Assembly (NCBI RefSeq): GCF_900090275.1
Contig: NZ_LT607755.1
Span: 1,054,001 to 1,118,000 of the forward strand
DNA: 64,000 bases
Direction: 5' to 3'
DNA from: Micromonospora zamorensis
GTDB lineage: Bacteria > Actinomycetota > Actinomycetes > Mycobacteriales > Micromonosporaceae
Under the pieces are notes generated by a model, which was not told the DNA's origin, did no database searches, and saw nothing but the letters and a program-made list of their open reading frames with translations. Position numbers and translations under genes: made by a program. This document shows, piece by piece, positions 1-7,901 of the stretch. Within the stretch, counting starts at the first letter, position 1. Each line of letters opens with the position of its first letter.

Positions 1-1204
1 AGACGAACGGCTGGATCAGGCGCCCGGTGCTGCTCTGGATGCCGTGACCGGAGGAGAAGAACGCCTGCTGCCACGTCGGCACCTTGATGGTCGGGTTCAG
101 CTCGACCGGGGCACTCCAGGTGGCGCCGTTGTCCCTGCTGGTGATGTATTGCAGGTGCAGGCTGTTCGGGTCGTTCGCGGTGTTGAGACCGGATGAGCCG
201 GACCAGAAGCTGATGCCCGGCTTGGGGGAGTAGGTGTAGAAGCAGTAGACGACGCCGGTCTTGCGGTCCACCAGCAGGCTGGGGTCGCCCGCTCCCTCGC
301 TCGTGGTGGCGGGGGCGTGGATGATGCGCGGCTGGTCGAAGGTGCGACCGCCGTCGGTGCTGCGGGTCATGGCGATCTGGATGTTGTTGGTGCCGCCACC
401 CAGGTCGTACGAGCCGTTGATCCGGGCGTCGGCGACGGCGATGACGGTGCCGTTGTTGGTGACGGCCATGCCCGGGATGCGGACCGAGGCGGAGGTGCCG
501 TCGTAGCGGCCGTTGGGCCCGTTGAGGTTGCGGATGACGGACTGCGTGCTGATGACCGTCGTGGCGTTCATCTGCGGGGTGCCGGCGGCCAGGCCGCACC
601 CGGCGGTTCCCCGCAGGGTGCTGTCGAAACCGGGGGCGGTGACCCGCAGGGTGTACGTGGTGCCGGCGCCGACCGTCCAGTAGTGCAGGTAGTTGCCGCC
701 GGCGGCGATGGTGCGCGTCCACGGGGATCCGGTGCGCCCGGGCCAGGCGACTGTGAAGTCCCGGGCGGTGGTGGTGCGGTTCTCCACCGCGAGCTGGAGC
801 CGGCCGGCCGTGCAGTCGTAGCTGGCGACCGCGGACATGCCGGTGCCGCAGTGGAAGATGCCGGCGGAGGTGTCGTCCAGTCCGGTCGGCGTGGTCGTGC
901 GCAGCGTGTACGCCGTGCCCGCCGGCAGGGTCCAGTACAGCTCGTTACTGCTGCTGCCGGCGGCGACCGTGCGGGTCCAGGGGGAGTTGGTGCGGCCCGG
1001 CCAGGTGACGGTGAAGGTCTGCGAGGTGGTGCTGCCGTTGGTGAGCCGCAGGTTGAGCCGGCCGGTCGTGCAGTCGGCGCTGGCCGTCGCGCTCACACCG
1101 GCGGGGGCGGCGTGAGCTGGCGTGGCGGGCAGGATCGCGGCCACGCCGAGGACGGCGACCACGACCGCCGTCACTCGGCGCGTCAGTACTCGGACAGGAG
1201 ACAC
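1..1204 (-). CDS. Secreted exo-alpha-sialidase (GH33), 3' end outside window
   Basis: Hydrolyses terminal sialic acids from glycoconjugates outside the cell. The GTG start at 1204 follows GGAAGGA with 8 nt spacing. A signal peptide of about 32 residues ends in AHA. Two tandem modules of about 80 residues follow (roughly 35-120 and 120-205), each with a TWPGRT or AWPGRT segment and flanking cysteines; their fold is unknown to me. The catalytic propeller begins near 210 with an RIPGMA segment (the sialidase RIP arginine) and shows Asp-boxes STDGGRTF and SRDNGATWS. The C-terminal part lies beyond base 1. An operator and promoter sit just upstream. The sialic-acid catabolic operon at 36.9-45.2 kb fits sialidase activity. 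Confidence 0.9.
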   Translation of the reverse strand, partial: MSPVRVLTRRVTAVVVAVLGVAAILPATPAHAAPAGVSATASADCTTGRLNLRLTNGSTTSQTFTVTWPGRTNSPWTRTVAAGSSSNELYWTLPAGTAYTLRTTTPTGLDDTSAGIFHCGTGMSAVASYDCTAGRLQLAVENRTTTARDFTVAWPGRTGSPWTRTIAAGGNYLHYWTVGAGTTYTLRVTAPGFDSTLRGTAGCGLAAGTPQMNATTVISTQSVIRNLNGPNGRYDGTSASVRIPGMAVTNNGTVIAVADARINGSYDLGGGTNNIQIAMTRSTDGGRTFDQPRIIHAPATTSEGAGDPSLLVDRKTGVVYCFYTYSPKPGISFWSGSSGLNTANDPNSLHLQYITSRDNGATWSAPVELNPTIKVPTWQQAFFSSGHGIQSSTGRLIQPFV

Positions 1205-1254
1205 GGGGGATGTCCTTCCGGGGACGGGGGTGAGGAACGGAGAACTTAGCCATA

Positions 1255-1276
1255 AGACGTCGGATATCTGACGTCC
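1255..1276. promoter_or_regulatory. GntR-type palindromic operator upstream of sialidase
   Basis: Overlapping dyads GACGTCGGATATC and GATATCTGACGTC make a 22-bp near-palindrome centred on GATATC. It is a two-unit variant of the GACATCnGATGTC motif found upstream of several operons here. It lies about 50 bp before the sialidase start and directly downstream of its -10 box, where a bound repressor would block transcription. Confidence 0.6.
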
Positions 1277-1279
1277 AAG

Positions 1280-1308
1280 ACGCTAAGGGGCGCCGGGCGG
1301 GTCGTCAA
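1280..1308 (-). promoter_or_regulatory. Sialidase promoter
   Basis: On the minus strand, TTGACG (1303-1308) and TAGCGT (1280-1285) are separated by 17 nt. The operator begins 4 nt downstream of the -10. The same layout precedes the beta-helix gene at 11.4 kb. Confidence 0.5.
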
Positions 1309-1385
1309 TAGATCGACGCTCGGGTACCCGTGGGCGGCTGCCAGGTGCGGGCGTGCGGGCTCGATTGCGGACGCAGATGATCGAA

Positions 1386-1424
1386 GATGCAAAACGAGCT
1401 TAGATATTTACATCTTGTTGCATC
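1386..1424. promoter_or_regulatory. Candidate DeoR operator before GH35 gene
   Basis: Inverted half-sites GATGCAA (1386-1392) and TTGCATC (1418-1424) flank an AT-rich 25-bp spacer about 110 bp before the beta-galactosidase start. The same half-sites occur before the DeoR gene (4064-4080) and the GH31 gene (4931-4960). The rest of the 330-bp intergenic region (1205-1534) shows only the sialidase promoter and operator and the GH35 ribosome-binding site. Confidence 0.5.
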
Positions 1425-1534
1425 GTCTGGCAGGCTCGCTCTACATCGATCATTGTCGACACGCTGGCGACCCGGCCCGTCCCGGCCCTCGGCCGCCGCC
1501 GGCGTGCCGACGATGCCTGTCCGAAGGAGACACC

Positions 1535-3877
1535 ATGCAACGGCGCCAACTCCTCACCCTGGGTGTGCTCAGTCCGTTCGCGGCGATGCTGGCGTCGGGC
1601 GGCCCGGCCGGTGCTGCGGCCGCGGCACAGGTCTTCGGGTTCTCCGCCGATGGCAGCAACTTCCTGCTCAACGGTCAGCCGTTCCAGATCCGCAGCGGGG
1701 AGATGCACCCGTCCCGCATCCCGGTGCAGTACTGGCGTCACCGGATCCAGATGGCCAAGGCGATGGGCATGAACACGATCGCCATCTACGTGATGTGGAA
1801 CCACATCGAGGAACGGCCCGGCGTCTTCGACTTCACCACCGACCGGCGGGACATCGCCGGCTTCATCCGGCTGTGCCAGGCCGAGGGCATGTACGTGCTG
1901 CTGCGTCCCGGCCCCTACGTCTGCGCCGAGTGGGACCTCGGTGGTCTGCCGCCGTACCTGCTGCGCAACCCGAACATCAGGTTGCGGGTCCGCACCGCCT
2001 CCGACCCCAACTACATGGCGGCCGTCACGCGTTACGTCAACGCGCTCGCCGCGCAGGTCAGGCCGCTCATGGTGGCCAACGGTGGGCCGATCCTGATGGT
2101 CCAGATCGAGAACGAGTACGGGTCGTACGGCAGCGACGCCGTCTATCTCGAGGAACTGCGGCAACTGTGGCTGGCCGCCGGGATCACCGGGCCGTTCTAC
2201 ACCGAGGACGGGCTCGGCCAGGTGCAGGGCAACCGAACGGTCGTGGCCGGCGGTGCGATCGCACTCAGCGGTGGTGACGCGGCGGCCATCGCCGCGGCCC
2301 GGCAGTCCTTCCCGACCGTCCCGGCCATGTCCGGCGAGCTCTACACGGGCTGGTTGACGCACTGGAGCGACGGTGGCTTCGCCGGGTCGAACACCGACAT
2401 CTCCACCCAGCTGCGGGGCCTGATGGCCGGCAGGCTGTCGTTCAACCTCTACATGATCCACGGCGGGACGAACTTCGGGTACTCCGCGGGCGCGAACGCC
2501 GCCGACAACGGGACCGGCTACCAGGCGGACATCACCAGCTACGACTACGGCGCGCCGATCAACGAACAGGGCGGCCCGTCGCGGCTGTACCCCACCTACC
2601 GCGAGATCATCGGCACGGCCCTCGGGGTGACGCTGCCGGCCGTGCCCGCGCCGAACCCCACCATCGTGCGTACCGGCGCTCAGGCGGTGGTGCCGACGCC
2701 GTACGCCTCGCTGTGGGACAACCTGCCCGCCGCGCTGTCGACGCAGACGAACCCCCAACCGATGGAGATGTACGGCCAGAACTCCGGCTTCATGCTGTAC
2801 CGCCGGGTCCTGCCCGGCTACACCCGGGCGACGCTGGACATCAGGTCGGTGCGCGACTACGCGACGGTGTTCCTCGACGGCGTGTACCAGGGCGGTCTGT
2901 CCCGGAGCAACCTCCCGGCGGCCTACACGACCCCGCTCGGGGTGACCGTGCAGGACGCGCCGCTGGCGTTGAAGACCTCGGCCAGTGGCAGTCCCACGCT
3001 CGACATCCTGGTGGAGGGCATGGGCCGCAACAACTTCGGTCAGGCCCTGGTCGACCGCAAGGGCATTACGGAACGGGTGTCGCTCGTCGACGCGGGCACC
3101 CTGACCGGCACGTTGACCAACTGGCAGACCCACCTGCTGCCCGTCGACGAGGCGTTCGTGGCCGGCCTCCGTCCGGTGATCACCAACAGCTCGCGGCCCG
3201 GCATCTTCTTCAAGGCCACGGTGAATCTCACCCAGACCGGCGACACGTACCTCGACATGTCCCGGTGGACCAAGGGCGTGGTCTGGGTCAATGGTCGTAA
3301 CCTCGGCCGCTACTGGAAGGTGGGGCCACAGCAGCGGCTCTACTGCCCGGCGCCGTGGCTGCGGGTGGGGGCCAACGAGATCGTCGTCTTCGACCTGCAC
3401 CAGGTGCAGGCGCAGCCGATCTCCTTCGAGGCCACACTGAGCGGCCAGTCGGGCGCCGTCCGCCACACGGTGGTCAACCGGGCCAGCGGCAAGGCCCTCG
3501 ACGTGCCGGACCTGTCCCGGGTCACCGGCGTGCAGTTGATCCAGTGGACCCCCAACGGCGGGACCAACCAGGCGTGGTTGATGGCTGGCGCGGTGGGTGG
3601 CGTCACCACGATGACCAGCGTCAATTCCGGGCTGCTGGCGGACGTCGAGGCCGGCTCCACGGCTGAGGGGGCGCGGGTCATCCAGTGGAGCGCGACCGGC
3701 GGCGGCAACCAGCAGTGGCGGGTCGTCACCGCCACCGGCGACTTCGTGAAACTCGTCAACGTGCAGACCGGCAAGGTCCTCGCCGTGGCCGGCGGGGCCA
3801 CCACCAACGGTGCCGCCATCGTGCAGCAGAGCGACACCGGCAGCGCCTCCCAGCACTGGCGGCTCACCCCGAGCTGA
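1535..3877 (+). CDS. Secreted beta-galactosidase, GH35 with C-terminal ricin-type module
   Basis: Releases terminal beta-linked galactose from glycans. The ATG at 1535 follows GAAGGAGA at 1523-1530; an in-frame upstream ATG has no such site. 780 residues. The N-terminus carries a Tat-like signal (RRQLL, then a hydrophobic stretch). The GH35 barrel covers about 30-345: acid/base Glu194 in IENEYG and nucleophile Glu268 in GELYTGW. Jelly-roll domains follow, and a beta-trefoil of the ricin/CBM13 type spans about 640-780 with NQAW, NQQW and SQHW repeats. It is followed by a hairpin and the DeoR gene; matching TTGCATC dyads suggest DeoR control. Confidence 0.93.
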   Translation: MQRRQLLTLGVLSPFAAMLASGGPAGAAAAAQVFGFSADGSNFLLNGQPFQIRSGEMHPSRIPVQYWRHRIQMAKAMGMNTIAIYVMWNHIEERPGVFDFTTDRRDIAGFIRLCQAEGMYVLLRPGPYVCAEWDLGGLPPYLLRNPNIRLRVRTASDPNYMAAVTRYVNALAAQVRPLMVANGGPILMVQIENEYGSYGSDAVYLEELRQLWLAAGITGPFYTEDGLGQVQGNRTVVAGGAIALSGGDAAAIAAARQSFPTVPAMSGELYTGWLTHWSDGGFAGSNTDISTQLRGLMAGRLSFNLYMIHGGTNFGYSAGANAADNGTGYQADITSYDYGAPINEQGGPSRLYPTYREIIGTALGVTLPAVPAPNPTIVRTGAQAVVPTPYASLWDNLPAALSTQTNPQPMEMYGQNSGFMLYRRVLPGYTRATLDIRSVRDYATVFLDGVYQGGLSRSNLPAAYTTPLGVTVQDAPLALKTSASGSPTLDILVEGMGRNNFGQALVDRKGITERVSLVDAGTLTGTLTNWQTHLLPVDEAFVAGLRPVITNSSRPGIFFKATVNLTQTGDTYLDMSRWTKGVVWVNGRNLGRYWKVGPQQRLYCPAPWLRVGANEIVVFDLHQVQAQPISFEATLSGQSGAVRHTVVNRASGKALDVPDLSRVTGVQLIQWTPNGGTNQAWLMAGAVGGVTTMTSVNSGLLADVEAGSTAEGARVIQWSATGGGNQQWRVVTATGDFVKLVNVQTGKVLAVAGGATTNGAAIVQQSDTGSASQHWRLTPS

Positions 3878-3896
3878 TGCCCCGGGCGACATGACA

Positions 3897-3921
3897 CCGG
3901 CCGGACCAGCGGTTCGGCCGG
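3897..3921 (+). terminator. Hairpin after GH35 gene
   Basis: An 11-bp GC stem (CCGGCCGGACC pairing with GGTTCGGCCGG, one G-U) with a 3-nt loop, 20 bp after the stop codon. There is no U-tract, as is common in actinobacteria. Confidence 0.45.
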
Positions 3922-4063
3922 GACGGTGAGGGCCGGGCAGGCGACCGGCTGCGGTGCGGCGACCGCAGAGGTCACCTACCGGCCCTCATCGGCACGGGCT
4001 CGCCGACGCGTGATGTCCACCCCGCGCTCCCGGGCCCGCTCCGCCGTGGTGCGGTACGGAACT

Positions 4064-4080
4064 TTGCATCAGGGATGCAA
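4064..4080. promoter_or_regulatory. DeoR autoregulatory operator
   Basis: Perfect palindrome TTGCATC-AGG-GATGCAA, 40 bp before the DeoR-family gene. Half-sites are shared with 1386-1424 and 4931-4960. Confidence 0.6.
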
Positions 4081-4119
4081 GGATGGGCGCATGGGCGGGC
4101 CGAGCGACCGGAGTGAGAC

Positions 4120-4899
4120 GTGAACCAGCGCGAGCGGTGGCACCGACTCCTGGAGATGGTCGCGGTCGAGGGTCAGCTCGACATCGAATCCACCGCCCGC
4201 GAGCTGGGCGTGAGCACGGCGACCGTCCGACGTGACTTCGACGAGCTCGCCACGCAGCAGTTGGTGACGCGTACCCGGGGCGGCGTGGTCGTCACGAACG
4301 TGTCCTACGACCTGCCGCTGCGCTACAAGGCGGTCCGGCAGGCATCGGAGAAGCAGCGCATCGCCGCGGCAGCCGTCGCACTGATTCCGCCGGGGAGCAC
4401 GGTGGGGCTCAACGGGGGCACCACGACGACCGAGGTGGGCCGGGCTCTCGCGCTGCGCACCGACCCGAACGGGCAGACGACGGCGAACACGGTGGTGACC
4501 AACGCGCTGAACATCGCCCACGAACTCATCGTGCGGCCGCACATCCGGGTGGTGCTCACCGGTGGGACGGCCCGCCCGCAGTCGTACGAGCTGGTCGGCC
4601 GTATCGCGGAGACGATGCTCGCGTCCGTGGCGCTGGACGTGGTGGTGCTGGGGGTGGACGCGATCGACCACCAGCACGGCGCCAGCGCGCACAACGACGG
4701 CGAGGCGGCGGTCAACCACGTCATGGTGACGAGCGCCGCGCGAACGATCGTGGTGGCGGACGCCTCGAAGCTGGGCCGCCGGAGCTTCAACCGGATCTGT
4801 CCGTTGGGCAACATCGACACCCTGATCACCGACAGGGCGGCGGATCCGGAGCAGGTGAGCCTCGTCGAGCAGGCCGGGGTGAAGGTGGTGCGGGTCTGA
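4120..4899 (+). CDS. DeoR-family transcriptional regulator of sugar metabolism
   Basis: A 259-residue repressor-type protein. The N-terminal winged helix (about 5-60) has the DeoR recognition segment VSTATVRRDFDEL. The C-terminal DeoRC sensor domain (about 75-255), related to ribose-5-phosphate isomerase, normally binds a phosphorylated sugar; GGTTTTEV is visible. The GTG start at 4120 is preceded by GGAG; the upstream ATG at 4091 runs into a stop just before it. It lies between the GH35 and GH31 genes, and dyads of TTGCATC occur upstream of all three. It probably represses them and itself, with a sugar phosphate as inducer; the identity of that inducer is not visible. Confidence 0.88.
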   Translation: MNQRERWHRLLEMVAVEGQLDIESTARELGVSTATVRRDFDELATQQLVTRTRGGVVVTNVSYDLPLRYKAVRQASEKQRIAAAAVALIPPGSTVGLNGGTTTTEVGRALALRTDPNGQTTANTVVTNALNIAHELIVRPHIRVVLTGGTARPQSYELVGRIAETMLASVALDVVVLGVDAIDHQHGASAHNDGEAAVNHVMVTSAARTIVVADASKLGRRSFNRICPLGNIDTLITDRAADPEQVSLVEQAGVKVVRV

Positions 4900-4930
4900 C
4901 GCGCGTCTCTCGACGGCAAAGATGGAACTC

Positions 4931-4960
4931 GATGCGAAATCGTCGCCGATTTCTTGCATC
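4931..4960. promoter_or_regulatory. Candidate DeoR operator before GH31 gene
   Basis: A 30-bp dyad: GATGCGAAATCG, a 4-nt centre, then CGATTTCTTGCATC. The outer half-sites GATGC and TTGCATC match the DeoR palindrome at 4064-4080. It ends 88 bp before the GH31 start. Confidence 0.5.
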
Positions 4961-5048
4961 TTGAGTCAAGTGGGTGCAGCATCCCTGCTTATCGGCCCTC
5001 GTGAATGTCTGGAGCCGCGTCGACCCCTCACCACACCGGGAGAAATCG

Positions 5049-7826
5049 ATGATCTGGTCATCGCTGCCCGCGTTCCGTCGCCCCCGCACCGCCGTCCGGG
5101 CCGCCGTGGTGGCCCTCATCCTGCTCGCCGCAATGCTGCAAGCCGTACCCGCTCATGCCGGCACACCGGGAAGCGCCACCGGCCTCACGCGGGCCGGGAA
5201 CACGTACACCATCGCCACCAACACGGCCGCCCGCATCCGGGTGACGCTGACACGCGCGGACATCTTCCGCGTCTGGGCGGCACCCAACGGCACATTCACC
5301 GAACCGGCGGCGAACGAGATCACCGTACGGACCGACTTCGGCGGGGTCGCCAGCACGGTGACCGACGACGGCACCGCCTTCCGCATCACCACCGCGGCGG
5401 TGGTCATCCGGATCAACAAGAACCCCCTGACCATGCAGGTCCTCCGCCCGGACGGGCGGCCGGTCTGGCGGGAGGCACAACCGCTGGACTGGTCCGCCGG
5501 CCGGACCACGCAGCGGCTGGTACGCGACGCGGACGAGCAGTTCTACGGCACCGGCCTTCGGCTGGGCGAGTGGGCGCTCCGCGACAAGACGGTGCCCATC
5601 GCCGTGGACAACCAGTGGCGGGAGAACACGAACGCCAGCCCGGCGCCCTTCTACCTGTCCACCAACGGCTACGGCGTCCTGCGCAACACCTGGGCAGCCG
5701 GCTCCTACGGCTTCACCGCACCGGTGACCACCACCCACAACGAGGAACGCTTCGACGCGTACTACTTCGTGGGTGATTCGCTCAAGGCGGTGCTCGGCGC
5801 GTACACCGACGTGACCGGCAAGCCGTTCCTGAGCCCGATGTGGGGCCTCGAACTCGGCAACGCCGACTGCTTCAACGCGTCCAACCCCACCTACCAGGGC
5901 GACCACAACCGGGCCGGGCACCAGCGGACTCCCGACGTGCTGGCGTACGCGCGGGAAGCCCGGGCCAAGAACATGCCGTCCGGGTGGTTCCTGCCCAACG
6001 ACGGGTACGGCTGCGGCTACACCGACCTGCCGTCGACAGTGGCGGGCGCCAAGGCACTCGGCTTCCAGACCGGTCTGTGGACATCCGCCGGGCTCGGGTC
6101 CATCGACTCGGAGGTCGGCACCGCCGGCTCGCGCGGCGTGAAGACCGACGTCGCCTGGGTGGGCGGCGGTTACCGCGACGCGTTCCGTGGTGTGCAACAG
6201 GCTGTGGACGGCATCGAGCGGAACTCCGACGCGCGCCGCTACGTGTGGACCGTCGACGGCTGGGCCGGTAGCCAGCGCAACGCCGTTGTCTGGACCGGTG
6301 ACACGTACGGCCGGTGGGACGACATGCGGTGGACCGTGCCGGCCGTAGCCGGCGCGGGGCTGTCCGGCTTCAACTACGCCACCGGCGACGTCGACGGAAT
6401 CTTCGGTGGCAGCCCGAACACCTACGTGCGGGACCTGCAGTGGAAGTCGTTCACGCCGGCCTTCATGACGATGTCCGGCTGGGGCGCGACCAACCCGGCG
6501 CCCGGCTACCAGGACAAGCAGCCCTGGCGCTATGCCGAGCCGTACCTGTCGATCAACCGCAGGTACCTCCAGCTCAAGATGCGGCTGATGCCGTACCACT
6601 ACACGATGAGCCGCGTGGCCAGCGTGACCGGCGTGCCGGCGACCAGGGCCCTGGTGCTGGAGTATCCCAACGACCCGGTCGCCCGCGGCAACGCCACCGC
6701 CGGGGAGTTCATGGCGGGCGACGCCTTCCTCGTGGCGCCGGTGGTCTCCGACACCGAGTTGCGCGACGGCATCTACCTGCCGGCCGGCACCTGGACCGAC
6801 TACTGGACCGGGCGGGTGTACCAGGGGCCACTCACGCTGAACGGGTACGCCGCACCCCTCGACCGGCTGCCCCTGTTCGTCAAGGGCGGTTCCATCGTGC
6901 CGATGTGGCCGCAGATGAATTACACCGGCGAGAAACCGGTCTCCACACTCACCTACGACCTGTATCCGCGCGGCGCGTCGAGCTTCACCCTCTACGAGGA
7001 CGACGGCATCACCCGCGCCTACCGGAACGGGGCCTATGCCACCCAGCAGGTCCAGATGACGGCGCCGACGTCCGGCACCGGAACGGTCACCGTGGACGTG
7101 GGCGCCTCCACCGGCACGTACGCCGGCAAGCCGTCGTCGCGGTCCTACGAGTTCAGCGTGCACCTGGCGGGTGCTCCGCAGGCGGTCACAGTCGCCGGCC
7201 GGACGCTGCCGCCGCTGAGCACGCGCGCCTCCTACGACTCGGCCAGCAGCGGATGGTTCTACGCGGACGGAGTTCTGTGGATCAAGGCCGGTGCGCGGAA
7301 CACCGCGTTCCAGACCCGGATCGACGGCGCCGTGCTGCCGGTCGCCGGCACCAGTACGACGCCGCCACCGATCCCGAGGGACGGCTGGCGCCTCGTGTAC
7401 GCCGACAGCGAGGAGACCAGCGCGGAGAACGGCGCTGCTACCAACGCCTTCGACGGTAACCCGGCCACCTTCTGGCACACCGCCTGGTCGTCGACGGCCG
7501 CGCCCCTGCCGCACGAGATCCAGATCGATCTGGGTGCCACGTACCGGATGGATGGGCTGCGGTACCTGCCACGGCAGGACGGGGGAGTGAACGGCCGGAT
7601 CGGCCGCTACGAGGTGTACGTCTCGGACAGCCCGAGCAACTGGGGCACCCCGGTGGCGTCGGGGACCTTCGCCGACACGTCGACGCAGAAGGTGGTGCCG
7701 TTCGGCGCTTTCCGCAGCGGCCGGTACGTGCGGCTGCGGGCACTGAGCGAGGCTGGCGCCCGGGGTCCCTGGACGACGATGGCCGACCTGGCGATCACCG
7801 GAACCCCGGTGACGTCGGGGAGCTGA
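5049..7826 (+). CDS. Secreted GH31 glycosidase with C-terminal F5/8 type C module, candidate alpha-N-acetylgalactosaminidase
   Basis: 925 residues from the ATG at 5049, chosen because GGGAGAA lies 4 nt upstream and a signal peptide follows at once (ends ...PAHA). The GH31 barrel has nucleophile Asp367 in KTDVAWVG and acid/base Asp418 in WTGDTYG, 51 residues apart. GDVDGIFGG and RDLQWKSFTP follow. From memory this pattern is closest to the GH31 branch that hydrolyses alpha-GalNAc rather than to alpha-glucosidases. The C-terminus (about 780-920) is an F5/8 type C domain (NAFDGNPATFWHT, LPRQDGG). The tagatose-type operon at 11.7 kb would be a sink for released GalNAc. The GH31 family is certain; the substrate is inferred. 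Confidence 0.88.
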   Translation: MIWSSLPAFRRPRTAVRAAVVALILLAAMLQAVPAHAGTPGSATGLTRAGNTYTIATNTAARIRVTLTRADIFRVWAAPNGTFTEPAANEITVRTDFGGVASTVTDDGTAFRITTAAVVIRINKNPLTMQVLRPDGRPVWREAQPLDWSAGRTTQRLVRDADEQFYGTGLRLGEWALRDKTVPIAVDNQWRENTNASPAPFYLSTNGYGVLRNTWAAGSYGFTAPVTTTHNEERFDAYYFVGDSLKAVLGAYTDVTGKPFLSPMWGLELGNADCFNASNPTYQGDHNRAGHQRTPDVLAYAREARAKNMPSGWFLPNDGYGCGYTDLPSTVAGAKALGFQTGLWTSAGLGSIDSEVGTAGSRGVKTDVAWVGGGYRDAFRGVQQAVDGIERNSDARRYVWTVDGWAGSQRNAVVWTGDTYGRWDDMRWTVPAVAGAGLSGFNYATGDVDGIFGGSPNTYVRDLQWKSFTPAFMTMSGWGATNPAPGYQDKQPWRYAEPYLSINRRYLQLKMRLMPYHYTMSRVASVTGVPATRALVLEYPNDPVARGNATAGEFMAGDAFLVAPVVSDTELRDGIYLPAGTWTDYWTGRVYQGPLTLNGYAAPLDRLPLFVKGGSIVPMWPQMNYTGEKPVSTLTYDLYPRGASSFTLYEDDGITRAYRNGAYATQQVQMTAPTSGTGTVTVDVGASTGTYAGKPSSRSYEFSVHLAGAPQAVTVAGRTLPPLSTRASYDSASSGWFYADGVLWIKAGARNTAFQTRIDGAVLPVAGTSTTPPPIPRDGWRLVYADSEETSAENGAATNAFDGNPATFWHTAWSSTAAPLPHEIQIDLGATYRMDGLRYLPRQDGGVNGRIGRYEVYVSDSPSNWGTPVASGTFADTSTQKVVPFGAFRSGRYVRLRALSEAGARGPWTTMADLAITGTPVTSGS

Positions 7827-7833
7827 TCCCCGC

Positions 7834-7875
7834 GTGGCCAGTCGGACAGGGTTGCCGGCCTGTCCGACGGGCCAC
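7834..7875. terminator. Bidirectional terminator between GH31 and GH20 genes
   Basis: Near-perfect stem of 17 positions (GTGGCC then GTCGGACAGG pairing with CCTGTCCGAC then GGCCAC, one A/G mismatch) in the 75-bp gap between convergent genes. Confidence 0.7.
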
Positions 7876-7901
7876 GGCCAGTACCGGGACCGAAAACGGG
7901 A

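Noticed and set aside
1400..3892. Very long minus-strand open frames opposite GH35, and similar ones opposite most large genes
   Set aside because: Shadows of high-GC coding sequence: Arg/Gly/Pro-rich translations without motifs, while the opposite strand has clear domains and ribosome-binding sites.
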